Assembly (NCBI GenBank): GCA_021647375.1
Contig: JAKIUV010000045.1
Coordinates: forward strand, 1-23,774
DNA from: Robiginitomaculum sp.
GTDB taxonomy: Bacteria > Pseudomonadota > Alphaproteobacteria > Caulobacterales > Maricaulaceae
Reading direction: 5' to 3'
DNA: 23,774 nucleotides
In this document: piece by piece, positions 7,582 to 15,153 of the stretch
Layout of the letters: the number at the start of each line of letters is the position of its first letter
How positions within the stretch are numbered: the first letter of the stretch is position 1
The notes under the pieces: generated by a model
What the model was told of the DNA's origin: nothing
Databases searched by the model: none
Seen by the model: only the letters and a program-made list of their open reading frames with translations
Made by a program: the position numbers and the translations under genes

Positions 7582-8985
7582 TTATTCGAATTGACAGATT
7601 TTGGCTTTTTCAGCATTAGAACCAATGGCAGGCAACATTTGCTTTGGCGCATTTTCATTAAATCTTCTAGAATTATAATACTTGATCAACATGGTGTAGC
7701 CGCTGCTGGAAATTTTCTCGCCGCTATAGTTGGCGGGTGTAAATTTCATATGCCGGATAAATTTAGTGGCCTCACCAACCAGTTCAAAGTCAGAACAGGT
7801 CACTATGTCTTCGTTAAAAACCAGACCCGTTTGCGAGACATCGTACCGTATACAACAATAATTGGAAGTCGGGAGTTTGGCAATTCTCTGAACCTGTTTT
7901 GGTATTTTTGTGGCGAGTTTTGCTTTTTGGTCTTCGGGTAAAATATCGTTGATATTTTGGTCGACAGGCTTGGGTTCCTCAATCAAATCACCTGCCTCAT
8001 CGCTGAGTTTAAATGTCACCTTGCTGGTTATGCTTTTGCGGATTACGGCCTCGCCGTTTTCCAGTTTTGGATCGTAAACCCATTCCCGTACAGAATCAGC
8101 AGCCGGATTGGCGAACATATCGTCCGAGCATTTATATGCGTCCACATTGAACGTCCGCCCATGTGTATCCACGTCAAAGCGCATAAAACAATAGCCGCTT
8201 TGGATCGCAATTTCTGGCATAACTGGCGGGACGCGCTTTATCGGTCTTGCATCGCGGTTTTCGCCTTCCTGCTTTTTGGCTTCCTGCTTTTTGGCTTGCT
8301 TTTCATCATCCGCGCTTATCTTTCCAGTGGACACAATTAAATCATCAGGGTTAATTGGTTTTCTAGCCCCTTCATCTGACACTGTTATTTTCTGCGCCTT
8401 AAGCTCGTCCATTTCGGCCATATACCGCGTCCCGTAGCGCCGTAATTTAGTCTGTACGGTGCCGTCTCGCCCCATCGTCACCACATATAATCTGTCATAT
8501 TCCGACTTTTCGAATATAGGGGAGCCGCCTACTCCACCCAGAGCATTGACGGTTTCCGGAATAGTGTTGGAATGACCAACGACCAGATAATGCCCTTTAG
8601 CCGCTTTAATAATCTCTGCCAGTTCTTGCAAATTTTTCGGGTCATAGGTTTTTATTTTTACGCCCGTCATTTCCGCCGTTGGAGCCGCCGTGTCGCGGGT
8701 GCGGATAGTATCGCTGGAATAAATTTCAGTGATGTTGGCGTCCACGAGCAAACCCGCCAAAAGCTCTGCGCGAGCAGTCCCCGCTTCGGTCAATGCCGGG
8801 TCACGCCCTGCGGTCTCACCTGTTACTTTCTCGGCGTGGCGTACCAAATAAACAACCGTGTTTTTAGGTGACGCGTCCCCTTTTGGCAATTTGGTGAGCA
8901 TGTATAGCCCTGCCGCCAAGACCGTAATGACGACCACATGGATAATGAACCATTTCATTATTGGGTTCTTTTTTATATCACTCAT
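7582..8985 (-). CDS. Membrane-anchored histidine phosphatase with two C-terminal TonB-C-like domains
   Basis: A 467-residue protein. Residues 12-30 form one N-terminal membrane segment, probably leaving the rest in the periplasm. Residues 43-195 are a histidine phosphatase (phosphoglycerate mutase-like) domain with 'LVRHAEK' (R49, nucleophile H50), 'SSDTIRTRDT' (90-99) and 'VVGHSN' (H138). A charged KKQEA linker follows, and then two related beta-rich units at about 245-327 and 363-438. Each carries a Pro-x-(Y/I)-like entry, 'CFMRFDV..G' or 'CCIRYDVSQTG', and a 'W.Y.P' or 'MKFTPA' segment, as in TonB C-terminal domains. The ATG at 8985 was chosen because GGGAGA at 8991-8996 lies 5 nt upstream. 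It overlaps the padR stop by 8 bases (ATGAGTGA), a sign of translational coupling. The substrate is unknown; SixA-like phosphohistidine or a cell-envelope phosphate ester are possibilities. Confidence 0.8.
   Translation of the reverse strand: MSDIKKNPIMKWFIIHVVVITVLAAGLYMLTKLPKGDASPKNTVVYLVRHAEKVTGETAGRDPALTEAGTARAELLAGLLVDANITEIYSSDTIRTRDTAAPTAEMTGVKIKTYDPKNLQELAEIIKAAKGHYLVVGHSNTIPETVNALGGVGGSPIFEKSEYDRLYVVTMGRDGTVQTKLRRYGTRYMAEMDELKAQKITVSDEGARKPINPDDLIVSTGKISADDEKQAKKQEAKKQEGENRDARPIKRVPPVMPEIAIQSGYCFMRFDVDTHGRTFNVDAYKCSDDMFANPAADSVREWVYDPKLENGEAVIRKSITSKVTFKLSDEAGDLIEEPKPVDQNINDILPEDQKAKLATKIPKQVQRIAKLPTSNYCCIRYDVSQTGLVFNEDIVTCSDFELVGEATKFIRHMKFTPANYSGEKISSSGYTMLIKYYNSRRFNENAPKQMLPAIGSNAEKAKICQFE
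8266..8295 (-). repeat. 15-bp tandem duplication in the phosphatase linker
   Basis: TTCCTGCTTTTTGGC occurs twice in a row (8266-8280 and 8281-8295). On the coding strand it gives two AKKQE units in the charged linker between the phosphatase and TonB-C-like domains. The unit is in frame, so its copy number could change linker length without breaking the gene. Confidence 0.8.
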
Positions 8986-9517
8986 CAATCTCTCCCAGCA
9001 TAGTTATGGCCTTACCAAGTGTTTTGACCATTTGGCTTTCATTACTAATCCCCATTGTCAGCGCAATGAGCTTACCCTTTTGGGCGCGGGTCAGGTTTTG
9101 GCCGTCGTAAAATTTTTCCTTAATCCGGTGATAGGCCGCAAGCTTGGCGCGGTGCTGGTCTAGGCGAATATCCAATTGTTCGTGTAGCACCGGAATATCG
9201 ACATTATCCAGCGCGTATAATTTAACCAACAGCTCGTCCTTGACCGACGGCATTCGGCACGGTTTCAGCGACCATAAGTGGACGACATCTTCGCCCGCAC
9301 CCGTAATCGTATGGATGATACGGTTGGGGCGACCGCTTTGTTCAATCTCACGGCTCTCGACCAGTCCTTTATCGCGCAGACGGGCAAGCTCCCTATACAC
9401 TTGCTGGTGGGAGGCGCGCCAGAAAAAACCAATACTAGCGTCAAAGGTTTTGGCCAAGTCGTAACCACTCATAGGGCGGTCTGTCAGGCAGACTAATATC
9501 GCTTCAGCAAGAGCCAT
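8978..9517 (-). CDS. PadR-family transcriptional regulator
   Basis: A 179-residue PadR-type repressor. The N-terminal winged helix (about 1-80) shows 'ILVCLTDRPMSGYDLAKTF', the recognition region 'SHQQVYRELARLRDKGLV' and the wing 'QSGRPNRIIHTIT'. The rest is the helical dimerisation domain seen in Vir-type/AphA PadR proteins. The ATG at 9517 fits the usual family start (MALAEAIL) and has GGGGA just upstream; the longer frame from 9553 would run through the promoter palindrome. Two genes follow in the same direction, the first overlapping the stop by 8 bases. It diverges from the SDR-DUF2855-crotonase cassette, and the palindrome at 9537-9554 is the likely operator for both directions. The ligand cannot be told from sequence; for PadR proteins it is often a small aromatic or lipophilic molecule. 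Confidence 0.9.
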   Translation of the reverse strand: MALAEAILVCLTDRPMSGYDLAKTFDASIGFFWRASHQQVYRELARLRDKGLVESREIEQSGRPNRIIHTITGAGEDVVHLWSLKPCRMPSVKDELLVKLYALDNVDIPVLHEQLDIRLDQHRAKLAAYHRIKEKFYDGQNLTRAQKGKLIALTMGISNESQMVKTLGKAITMLGEIDE

Positions 9518-9536
9518 TATTTCCCCAAAAAATCTA

Positions 9537-9554
9537 TATGCAATTATGTGCATA
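9537..9554. promoter_or_regulatory. Candidate PadR operator (TATGCA-6-TGCATA palindrome)
   Basis: TATGCA at 9537-9542 and TGCATA at 9549-9554 form a perfect 6-bp inverted repeat with a 6-nt spacer. It lies in the short divergent region between padR and the SDR gene. It covers the position of a possible -35 (9537-9542) that lies 17 nt before TATAGT (9560-9565) on the plus strand, so a bound repressor would block that promoter. The link to PadR is inferred from position. Confidence 0.5.
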
Positions 9555-9559
9555 GTGGT

Positions 9560-9565
9560 TATAGT
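9560..9565 (+). promoter_or_regulatory. Possible -10 box of the SDR cassette
   Basis: TATAGT (4 or 5 of 6 against TATAAT) lies 33 nt before the SDR start. The -35 region 17 nt upstream is weak (TATGCA) and coincides with the palindrome's left arm. Weak -35 regions are common in regulated promoters. Confidence 0.3.
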
Positions 9566-9597
9566 CCCACCATAAACACAATTATAAGGATAGGCAA

Positions 9598-10476
9598 ATG
9601 GCGGATATAAAAAACCTTAAAGGTAAAACCATATTCATGTCGGGTGGTTCGCGGGGTATTGGATTGGCTATCGCACTGCGGGCGGCGCGAGATGGGGCTA
9701 ATGTGGCGATTGCTGCTAAAACGGCAGAACCACACGCGAAATTACCGGGCACTATTTACACGGCGGCGGAGGAAATCGAAGCGGCGGGCGGCAAAGCCTT
9801 GCCCTTAATTTGTGATGTGCGTAGTGAAGACTTGGTGCAAGCGGCTATCGACAAAACGGTGGACACATTTGGCGGCATAGATATTTGCATCAACAATGCC
9901 AGCGCCATTTCCCTGACCGGAACCGAAGCCACGAGCATGAAGCGCTATGATTTGATGAATAACGTCAACGCACGCGGCACATTTTTGATGTCAAAACTAT
10001 GCTTGCCCTATTTGAAGCTTTCCAAACATGCCCACATCATCAACTTATCACCGCCCCTCGATATGTCGGCCAAATGGTTCAAAAACCATACGGCTTACAC
10101 GATGGCCAAATACGGCATGTCCATGTGTACGCTCGGCATGGCTGAGGAATTTAAGCCGCACCAGATCGGGGTCAACTCCCTGTGGCCGCTGACCGCTATT
10201 GATACGGCGGCGGTGCGTAATGTTTTAGGCGGCGACCAAATGGCACGGATGAGCCGCACACCGGATATTCTCTCGGATACCGCCCATATCATGATGTGCA
10301 AGGACCCGGAAAAATTTACCGGTAATTTTATCATCGACGAAGAATTGCTGCGCGCAGAGGGCGTCACAGATTTCGCCAAATACGCCCCCGGCTATGACGG
10401 CCCGCTAGCGGGTGATTTCTTTGTCCCCGACGACGTGTTTGACCGCCTTCCGACCAAAGTCATGAAAGGCTATTAG
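9598..10476 (+). CDS. SDR-family oxidoreductase, HSDL2-like
   Basis: A 292-residue short-chain dehydrogenase/reductase. The nucleotide-binding motif is 'SGGSRGIG' (15-22), the NNAG-like motif is 'INNASAIS', and the catalytic pair YxxxK is Y167/K171 in 'AYTMAKYGMSM'. The segments 'LSPPLDM', 'WFKNHTAYT' and 'LWPLTAIDTAA' match the HSDL2 (hydroxysteroid dehydrogenase-like 2) branch and not the FabG branch. The SCP2 domain found in animal HSDL2 is absent. It is the first gene of a tight cassette: the next start is 2 nt after its stop. With a crotonase-fold enzyme downstream, a role in fatty-acyl or sterol-like substrate metabolism is likely, but the substrate is not known. AAGGATAGG lies just ahead of the ATG. 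Confidence 0.88.
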   Translation: MADIKNLKGKTIFMSGGSRGIGLAIALRAARDGANVAIAAKTAEPHAKLPGTIYTAAEEIEAAGGKALPLICDVRSEDLVQAAIDKTVDTFGGIDICINNASAISLTGTEATSMKRYDLMNNVNARGTFLMSKLCLPYLKLSKHAHIINLSPPLDMSAKWFKNHTAYTMAKYGMSMCTLGMAEEFKPHQIGVNSLWPLTAIDTAAVRNVLGGDQMARMSRTPDILSDTAHIMMCKDPEKFTGNFIIDEELLRAEGVTDFAKYAPGYDGPLAGDFFVPDDVFDRLPTKVMKGY

Positions 10477-10478
10477 AT

Positions 10479-11567
10479 ATGAACCAAACACTCCTTGTAA
10501 ACCGCAAAGACTTTCGCGACACCAAAATGATAGATGTGCCGAGCGCCGACCTTGCCGACAAACATATACGCGTCGACATAGGTCCGTTCGCCCTAACCGC
10601 CAACAATATCACCTATATGGTGACGGGTGATATGATTGGTTATTGGAAATTTTTCGACCCCGAAGCTTATGGTTTAGAGGAGCCGGGTTTGGGACGCATG
10701 CCCGTGTGGGGTTACGGGACGGTGACCCAGAGCAAATGCGTGGACATAGATGTGGGTGTGCGGATTTACGGATTTTTCCCCATCGCCAAAAGCATTGACA
10801 TTAAACCCGTCAAGCTTTCCCCCCTCGGCTTTCAAGACGGTGCCGACCACCGCCTTGCTCTGCATCCAATTTATAACAGCTATACTTTGACAGGGAATGA
10901 CCCGTCTTTCGTGCCTAAGCTTGATGACCTCCAGCCAGTTTTACGCCCGCTGTTTACCACCTCATTTTTAATTGATGATTTTTTCGAGGACGAAGGTTAT
11001 TTCGGCGCGGAACAAATTATCCTGCTAAGCGCATCATCAAAAACCGCGCTCGGCACGGCATTTTGTCTTAAGAACAGAAATGTCATTAAAGTTATTGGCC
11101 TGACCTCTAGCGGTAATATGGCATTCACGTCCGGCACTGGGTTTTACGACATCGTAGAGAACTATGACAATATACCGAACCTAGATGCTAGCAAGAAAAC
11201 CGCAATCATCGACATGGCGGGTAACGGCGAAGTAAACGGCAAGCTCTATGATCATTTCGGCGAAAATCTGGTCTATAATTGCATGGTCGGCAAGTCTCAT
11301 TGGCAAGGCGCACCGCCGCCAAAAGCCAAAAAAGGTGCCCCGCCAATTATGTTTTTTGTACCCGACCAAGCCAAAAAGCGGGTTGAAGAATGGGGCGGGG
11401 CTGGCTTTGCCAAAAACCTGGCCGCAAGCTGGCTGCCATTTTGCGACAGCGCCCAAGGGTGGCTTACCATCTCCAAACAACAAGGCGACACGGCATTGCT
11501 CGCCTGCTATCATGATTTCCTGGACGGTAAAGCTGACCCGTCCCAAGGTTGTCTATTTACACTATAG
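10479..11567 (+). CDS. DUF2855 family protein
   Basis: A 362-residue protein of the DUF2855 family. Recognised segments are the N-terminal 'ITYMVTGDMIGYWKFF', 'GYGTVTQSKCVDIDVGVRIYGFFP', 'LTTSFLIDDFF'-like text and the Rossmann-like 'ILLSASSKTALGTAF' near residue 190. The overall layout resembles a quinone-oxidoreductase (MDR) fold with an N-terminal GroES-like part, but the usual zinc ligands and a standard GxGxxG are not evident. No biochemical role is established for the family as far as I recall. Starting 2 nt after the SDR stop and ending 8 nt before the crotonase ATG, it must be co-expressed with both, which suggests a step or accessory role in the same acyl or ketone pathway. Confidence 0.8.
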   Translation: MNQTLLVNRKDFRDTKMIDVPSADLADKHIRVDIGPFALTANNITYMVTGDMIGYWKFFDPEAYGLEEPGLGRMPVWGYGTVTQSKCVDIDVGVRIYGFFPIAKSIDIKPVKLSPLGFQDGADHRLALHPIYNSYTLTGNDPSFVPKLDDLQPVLRPLFTTSFLIDDFFEDEGYFGAEQIILLSASSKTALGTAFCLKNRNVIKVIGLTSSGNMAFTSGTGFYDIVENYDNIPNLDASKKTAIIDMAGNGEVNGKLYDHFGENLVYNCMVGKSHWQGAPPPKAKKGAPPIMFFVPDQAKKRVEEWGGAGFAKNLAASWLPFCDSAQGWLTISKQQGDTALLACYHDFLDGKADPSQGCLFTL

Positions 11568-11575
11568 AGGATATT

Positions 11576-12403
11576 ATGAATTACCAAAGTTTCGACCTCA
11601 GTATTGAAAATCAAATCGCCCATATTGTCCTGAACCGTCCGGACAAACGCAATGCACTGGCGGCGGATTTCTGGGCGGAACTGCCAAAGGCCGTGGGCGA
11701 CATTGACGCGAATGCCAAAGCCCGCGTCATTGTTATTTCCTCCACCGGGCCGATATTTTGCGCGGGCATAGATATTTCCATGCTGGCAGGCGGAGTGATT
11801 GACGGAAATGACAAAAACCATCCGACCTACGGCGCGGCGTTTTTGGATAAGGTTAAATATCTACAAGACACTTTCACCAATTTAGAGCAGTGCCGCATCC
11901 CGGTATTGGTCGCGGTACAAGGCGGCTGTTACGGCGCAGGTGTTGATATGATAACCGCAGCGGACATGCGCTATTGCACGCAGGATGCGTTTTTCACCAT
12001 CACAGAAATAGATGTGGGCATGACGGCGGACGTTGGCACGTTCCCGCGCATCCTGAACCATTTGCCTGAAGGCATTGCCCGTGAACTGGCCTATACGGGC
12101 CGCAAAATGGACGCCGCCGAAGCCAAGTCTTACGGCTTGGTCAACGCTGTTTATAAAGATCAAGACGAAATGTTGACGGGCGTTATGGAAATAGCCGCAA
12201 CAATCGCAGCCAAATCCCCCCTCGCCGTCATGGGCTGTAAAAAAGCCATCACCTATGGCCGTGACCACAATACCCAAGATGCCCTAGAGCTAATCGCCAC
12301 CTGGAATGCCAGTTTCCTCAACCCCACAGAAATGATGGAAGCCATGCAAGCCCGCGCTCAAAAAAGGCCTGGTAATTTTAAAGATTTGCCAAAAATGAAA
12401 TGA
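11576..12403 (+). CDS. Enoyl-CoA hydratase/isomerase (crotonase), ECH1/dienoyl-CoA isomerase-like
   Basis: A 275-residue crotonase-fold enzyme. The oxyanion-hole segments are 'FCAGIDISML' and 'GGCYGAGVDMITAADMRY', followed by 'FTITEIDVGMTADVGTFPR'. The second aspartate-rich stretch (EIDVG...ADVGT) matches ECH1, the delta3,5-delta2,4-dienoyl-CoA isomerase, better than plain enoyl-CoA hydratase, which has the catalytic Glu at a different place. The start ATG at 11576 has AGAGG at 11566-11570; the upstream TTG at 11549 lies inside the preceding gene and is less likely. It probably handles odd double bonds during beta-oxidation of unsaturated acyl-CoA. It is the last gene of the SDR-DUF2855 cassette. 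No strong terminator follows. Confidence 0.87.
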   Translation: MNYQSFDLSIENQIAHIVLNRPDKRNALAADFWAELPKAVGDIDANAKARVIVISSTGPIFCAGIDISMLAGGVIDGNDKNHPTYGAAFLDKVKYLQDTFTNLEQCRIPVLVAVQGGCYGAGVDMITAADMRYCTQDAFFTITEIDVGMTADVGTFPRILNHLPEGIARELAYTGRKMDAAEAKSYGLVNAVYKDQDEMLTGVMEIAATIAAKSPLAVMGCKKAITYGRDHNTQDALELIATWNASFLNPTEMMEAMQARAQKRPGNFKDLPKMK

Positions 12404-12752
12404 CAATTTCAAGGACAGTCTAAATTTAGCACCCATTAATCCGTAGACTAAACGGGATCAAATAAATTTATCTATGGTTTTAAATATTCGGGGCAGCGAT
12501 CCAAATTTTGCTTATTATATCCATCAAAGTTGTTCCGTGCTGAGCTGGCTGTAAAGAATGCCGCCAAATTTTGTTAAAACATTAAAACATCCTACTCCTC
12601 CAAGGCATTCTAAGTGGCGGCAAAGAGAGATAGCCATTCTATCAAGAAATAAAGCATCTTATTTTTGTTTAATTCCCCCAACCAACAACGCAGTTGCGTG
12701 TTGCTGTTAATTGCGCCATGTTAACCTCAAACCATTAACAGAGGGGATATGG
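12404..12752. other. 349-bp AT-rich intergenic region before the TIR gene
   Basis: No convincing gene is present. The region holds a perfect 6-bp inverted repeat AGTCTA/TAGACT (12417-12422 and 12444-12449) without a U tract, the two competing 8-bp pairings at 12555-12622, and a small palindrome ACGCAGTTGCGT near 12688-12699. A promoter for the TIR gene is expected here but no clear -35/-10 pair stands out. Confidence 0.6.
12555..12622 (+). promoter_or_regulatory. Two mutually exclusive inverted repeats upstream of the TIR gene
   Basis: AGAATGCC (12555-12562) can pair with GGCATTCT (12604-12611), while the overlapping TGCCGCCA (12559-12566) can pair with TGGCGGCA (12615-12622). Both are perfect 8-bp matches and share the bases TGCC, so only one can form at a time. 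The arrangement resembles a leader switch or a protein-binding site. No poly-U tract follows directly. Confidence 0.4.
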
Positions 12753-12755
12753 TTG
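12741..12755 (+). promoter_or_regulatory. Shine-Dalgarno and TTG start of the TIR gene
   Basis: GAGGGG at 12741-12746 is the only strong Shine-Dalgarno site here, with a 6-nt spacer to TTG 12753. The frame is open further up to a TTG at 12711, but that codon has no ribosome site and would add 14 residues ahead of the TIR domain. Confidence 0.6.
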
Positions 12756-14507
12756 GGGAACTATCATTATAAAGCTTTCATTAGCTATAGCCACAAGGAT
12801 CACCGCTGGGGGCGGTGGCTACACCGACGCCTGGAAAGCTACCGTATTCCGAAGCATTTGCTGGAAGCGAGCGGCGGATCTATCGGGGTTGTGGAGGTTG
12901 GCGGCGCGGCGGTGAGCGATTTTGCTCGGCTCAAGCCAATATTCAGAGACCGGGAAGAGTTGGGAGCCGCAGATAGCCTCGGAGAAAAGATTGAGCAGGC
13001 TTTACTGGCCTCTGAAAACCTTATTATCATCTGTTCCCCGCAGGCGGCCAAATCAAAATGGGTCAATCAGGAAATTTTAAGCTTTAAACGGCAAGGGCGC
13101 GGCGGTAATATTTTTTGTGTGATAGTTGAGGGCGAACCCTTTAGCGGCGGTGATAATGAATGCTTCCCGCCTGCCCTTCGCTATGAAATCGACCCAGAGG
13201 GAAAGCTAACAGATAGCCCCGCTGAACCATTGGCCTCCGACCTGCGTTCTAACGGCGACGGTAAACGCCTAGGCTTACTTAAATTAATTGCAGGTATGCT
13301 GGATGTTAAGCTTGATGATTTAGTCCAGCGCGACATGCAAAGAAATCGCCAACGCGTGATGGCCATCACGCTTGGGGCAAGCTCGATCGTGTTAGCAATG
13401 ACAACGCTTACTGGTTTTGCCGTCTCGGCGCGCAAAGAAGCCGATGCAAGGCGCAATGACGCTGAAGGATTAATAGAGTTCATGTTGACCGACCTTAAAG
13501 ACAAACTCGAACCCGTAGGCCGATTGGACGCCTTGGACGGCGTATCCAAAAAAGCCATAGATTACTATAATGGCTATCCGAAATCCACGACACAATGCGA
13601 CCCTGCCGGGCGCTTGGCTAGAGCTACGCAATTGGCCGCAAGTATCGCCCAGTCCAGTGGCAATATGACGGCACTGGAAAAATACGCCAGCGCAGCATTT
13701 GAAATAACAAAAACGAAAATCCTAAAATGCGGCACCCGCCCCGTCGACATCTACGATCACGCCCAATCCAGTTTCTGGAAAGGTTATGATGCGTATTTGA
13801 AGGGCAATACGGACATTGCAGAAACCTATTTTCTGGCATATCGCGATCTAGCCTTGGAACTTGTACAAAAGGAACCAAACAAACCAGAGCACAAAATAGA
13901 ACTGGCCTATGCGAACAGCAATCTGGGTAGCCTCCTTTATGGCACTGGGAAATATGAGGACGCGCTTAAAATTTTTGAACGTGAGATGGTAATCTACACC
14001 CAACTCATCAAGTCTGACTCTAATTTCAATGAGCTAATTGATGAATACGCCGATACATTTGGCTGGATTGGCCTAAGCCATTCAAGACTTGGCAACAGTG
14101 ATCTGGCTAAGAATAGTCATAAAAAAGCAATTTCCGTTGCAGAGGACGGTTTGAAACAGACCGATGTTAACACATGGGAGTTGCTTTTTGTTCAAGCCAC
14201 CTCAATGCGAAATTTATCTAGCCTACATTTTCAGGATGGAGAGTATATTCAATCACTAAAAGTTGGACAACAATCTCAAGAATTGCTATTAAGACTCGTA
14301 AATCACGACCCAAATAATCAGAGTTGGATTATCGGTTTAGCCTATGCACAAGGGGTCTTGTTGAAAACTTATAGGGGAATGGAAAACCGCATGGCTTTTG
14401 ACATTTTGCATTTAGAATTGCAGGCAACCCTTGCAAAATTTCCTGATGACTCGGATATTCCAAACCAAAAATTTTTCCAAAACCTGTCATTTGAAAAAGG
14501 AGAATAA
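12753..14507 (+). CDS. TIR domain - transmembrane - TPR protein
   Basis: A 584-residue protein if it starts at TTG 12753. Residues 4-130 are a TIR domain: 'YKAFISYSHKD' (first strand), 'IFRDREEL' (BB-loop-like), 'LIIICSPQAAKSKW' and 'WVNQE', whose Glu107 is at the place of the catalytic glutamate of NAD+-cleaving TIR domains. One membrane helix spans about 202-225. It is followed by the linker 'LIEFMLTDLKDKLEPVGRLD', which I recall from other alphaproteobacterial TPR proteins, and then several degenerate TPR units to the C-terminus ('NLGSLLYGTGKYEDALKIF' and similar). This suggests a membrane-tethered NADase or nucleotide-derivative-producing effector sensed or scaffolded by TPRs. The stop is 2 nt before the next gene. 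The TPR half is AT-richer than neighbouring operons, which may point to transfer. The NADase role is inferred, not shown. Confidence 0.82.
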   Translation: MGNYHYKAFISYSHKDHRWGRWLHRRLESYRIPKHLLEASGGSIGVVEVGGAAVSDFARLKPIFRDREELGAADSLGEKIEQALLASENLIIICSPQAAKSKWVNQEILSFKRQGRGGNIFCVIVEGEPFSGGDNECFPPALRYEIDPEGKLTDSPAEPLASDLRSNGDGKRLGLLKLIAGMLDVKLDDLVQRDMQRNRQRVMAITLGASSIVLAMTTLTGFAVSARKEADARRNDAEGLIEFMLTDLKDKLEPVGRLDALDGVSKKAIDYYNGYPKSTTQCDPAGRLARATQLAASIAQSSGNMTALEKYASAAFEITKTKILKCGTRPVDIYDHAQSSFWKGYDAYLKGNTDIAETYFLAYRDLALELVQKEPNKPEHKIELAYANSNLGSLLYGTGKYEDALKIFEREMVIYTQLIKSDSNFNELIDEYADTFGWIGLSHSRLGNSDLAKNSHKKAISVAEDGLKQTDVNTWELLFVQATSMRNLSSLHFQDGEYIQSLKVGQQSQELLLRLVNHDPNNQSWIIGLAYAQGVLLKTYRGMENRMAFDILHLELQATLAKFPDDSDIPNQKFFQNLSFEKGE

Positions 14508-14509
14508 CA

Positions 14510-14974
14510 ATGGCTGCAAAATGTTTCAAATATAGCATTAAAATAACCGACCCCAAAAAAGCCGCGCGCAATAGAAAGGGCGGGGATGTCCAAGTTAAAC
14601 CAAGATTTGTAAATAGCAAAGGCAAGGAGAGAGCGCTCACTGCCAATGAGAAAAGGCATTACAAAAATGATCGGGCTGGCTTTGAAGACCTAGATTTCAA
14701 TGCTCCTTTCGACCGTAAAACCAAATTTATTTTTAATATCGATAAAAAATCTAAATGGGAATTTCAGGATCCGCCTCTGGTCATCGACGGCGGTAAGGTG
14801 GAGATAAAAAGACTGAGCAAAAAACGCGCCCGGCTAATCATAAATGGCCATGGTTCAGTAGATAGCAAGATTAAGCATTATTACAAACTCATGTACCAAG
14901 ATAACAAAGGTAACAATAAGTGGGAACATGACCCTGTCATTGGAACAGGAACCATTCCACCACCTGACCCGTAA
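14510..14974 (+). CDS. Small lysine-rich protein of unknown function, coupled to the TIR gene
   Basis: A 154-residue protein, very rich in Lys (strongly basic), with alternating hydrophobic and polar residues suggesting an all-beta, Ig-like fold ('TKFIFNIDKKSKWEF', 'KVEIKRLSKKRARLII', 'HYYKLMYQD'). It has no signal peptide and no membrane segment. The C-terminus, 'HDPVIGTGTIPPPDP', vaguely recalls DP-EP family proteins, but I cannot confirm that. AAAGGAG overlapping the end of the TIR gene drives the ATG, and only 2 nt separate the two genes, so the proteins are almost certainly made together. Codon use is AT-rich compared with the metabolic operons. It could be a regulator, ligand sensor or partner of the TIR protein; function unknown. 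Confidence 0.75.
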   Translation: MAAKCFKYSIKITDPKKAARNRKGGDVQVKPRFVNSKGKERALTANEKRHYKNDRAGFEDLDFNAPFDRKTKFIFNIDKKSKWEFQDPPLVIDGGKVEIKRLSKKRARLIINGHGSVDSKIKHYYKLMYQDNKGNNKWEHDPVIGTGTIPPPDP

Positions 14975-15057
14975 CCGGTCTGTTGCAAGCCAAGCAAGCT
15001 CTATACTTTCGCCAATATTTTAAAGATTGTTTTTCGTAATTTTCTACTATAGAGTTA

Positions 15058-15087
15058 TTTAAAGATTATTTACCGGGGCGGTATAAT
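15058..15087 (+). promoter_or_regulatory. Candidate sigma-70 promoter for the TRAFs-binding/SLOG gene
   Basis: TATAAT at 15082-15087 is a perfect -10 box. TTTAAA at 15058-15063 (4 of 6) lies 18 nt upstream. It sits in the 198-bp gap after the small coupled gene, so the third gene of the block may have its own promoter. The -35 is weak. Confidence 0.45.
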
Positions 15088-15153
15088 ATCCAAAAGGATA
15101 ATAATGGTATACTTTATGAAAATCGAGTTGCTCTAACCGGAAAGATATAGAAT

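Noticed and set aside
12417..12449. Terminator after the crotonase gene (AGTCTA/TAGACT)
   Set aside because: Only a 6-bp stem with a 21-nt loop and no U tract.
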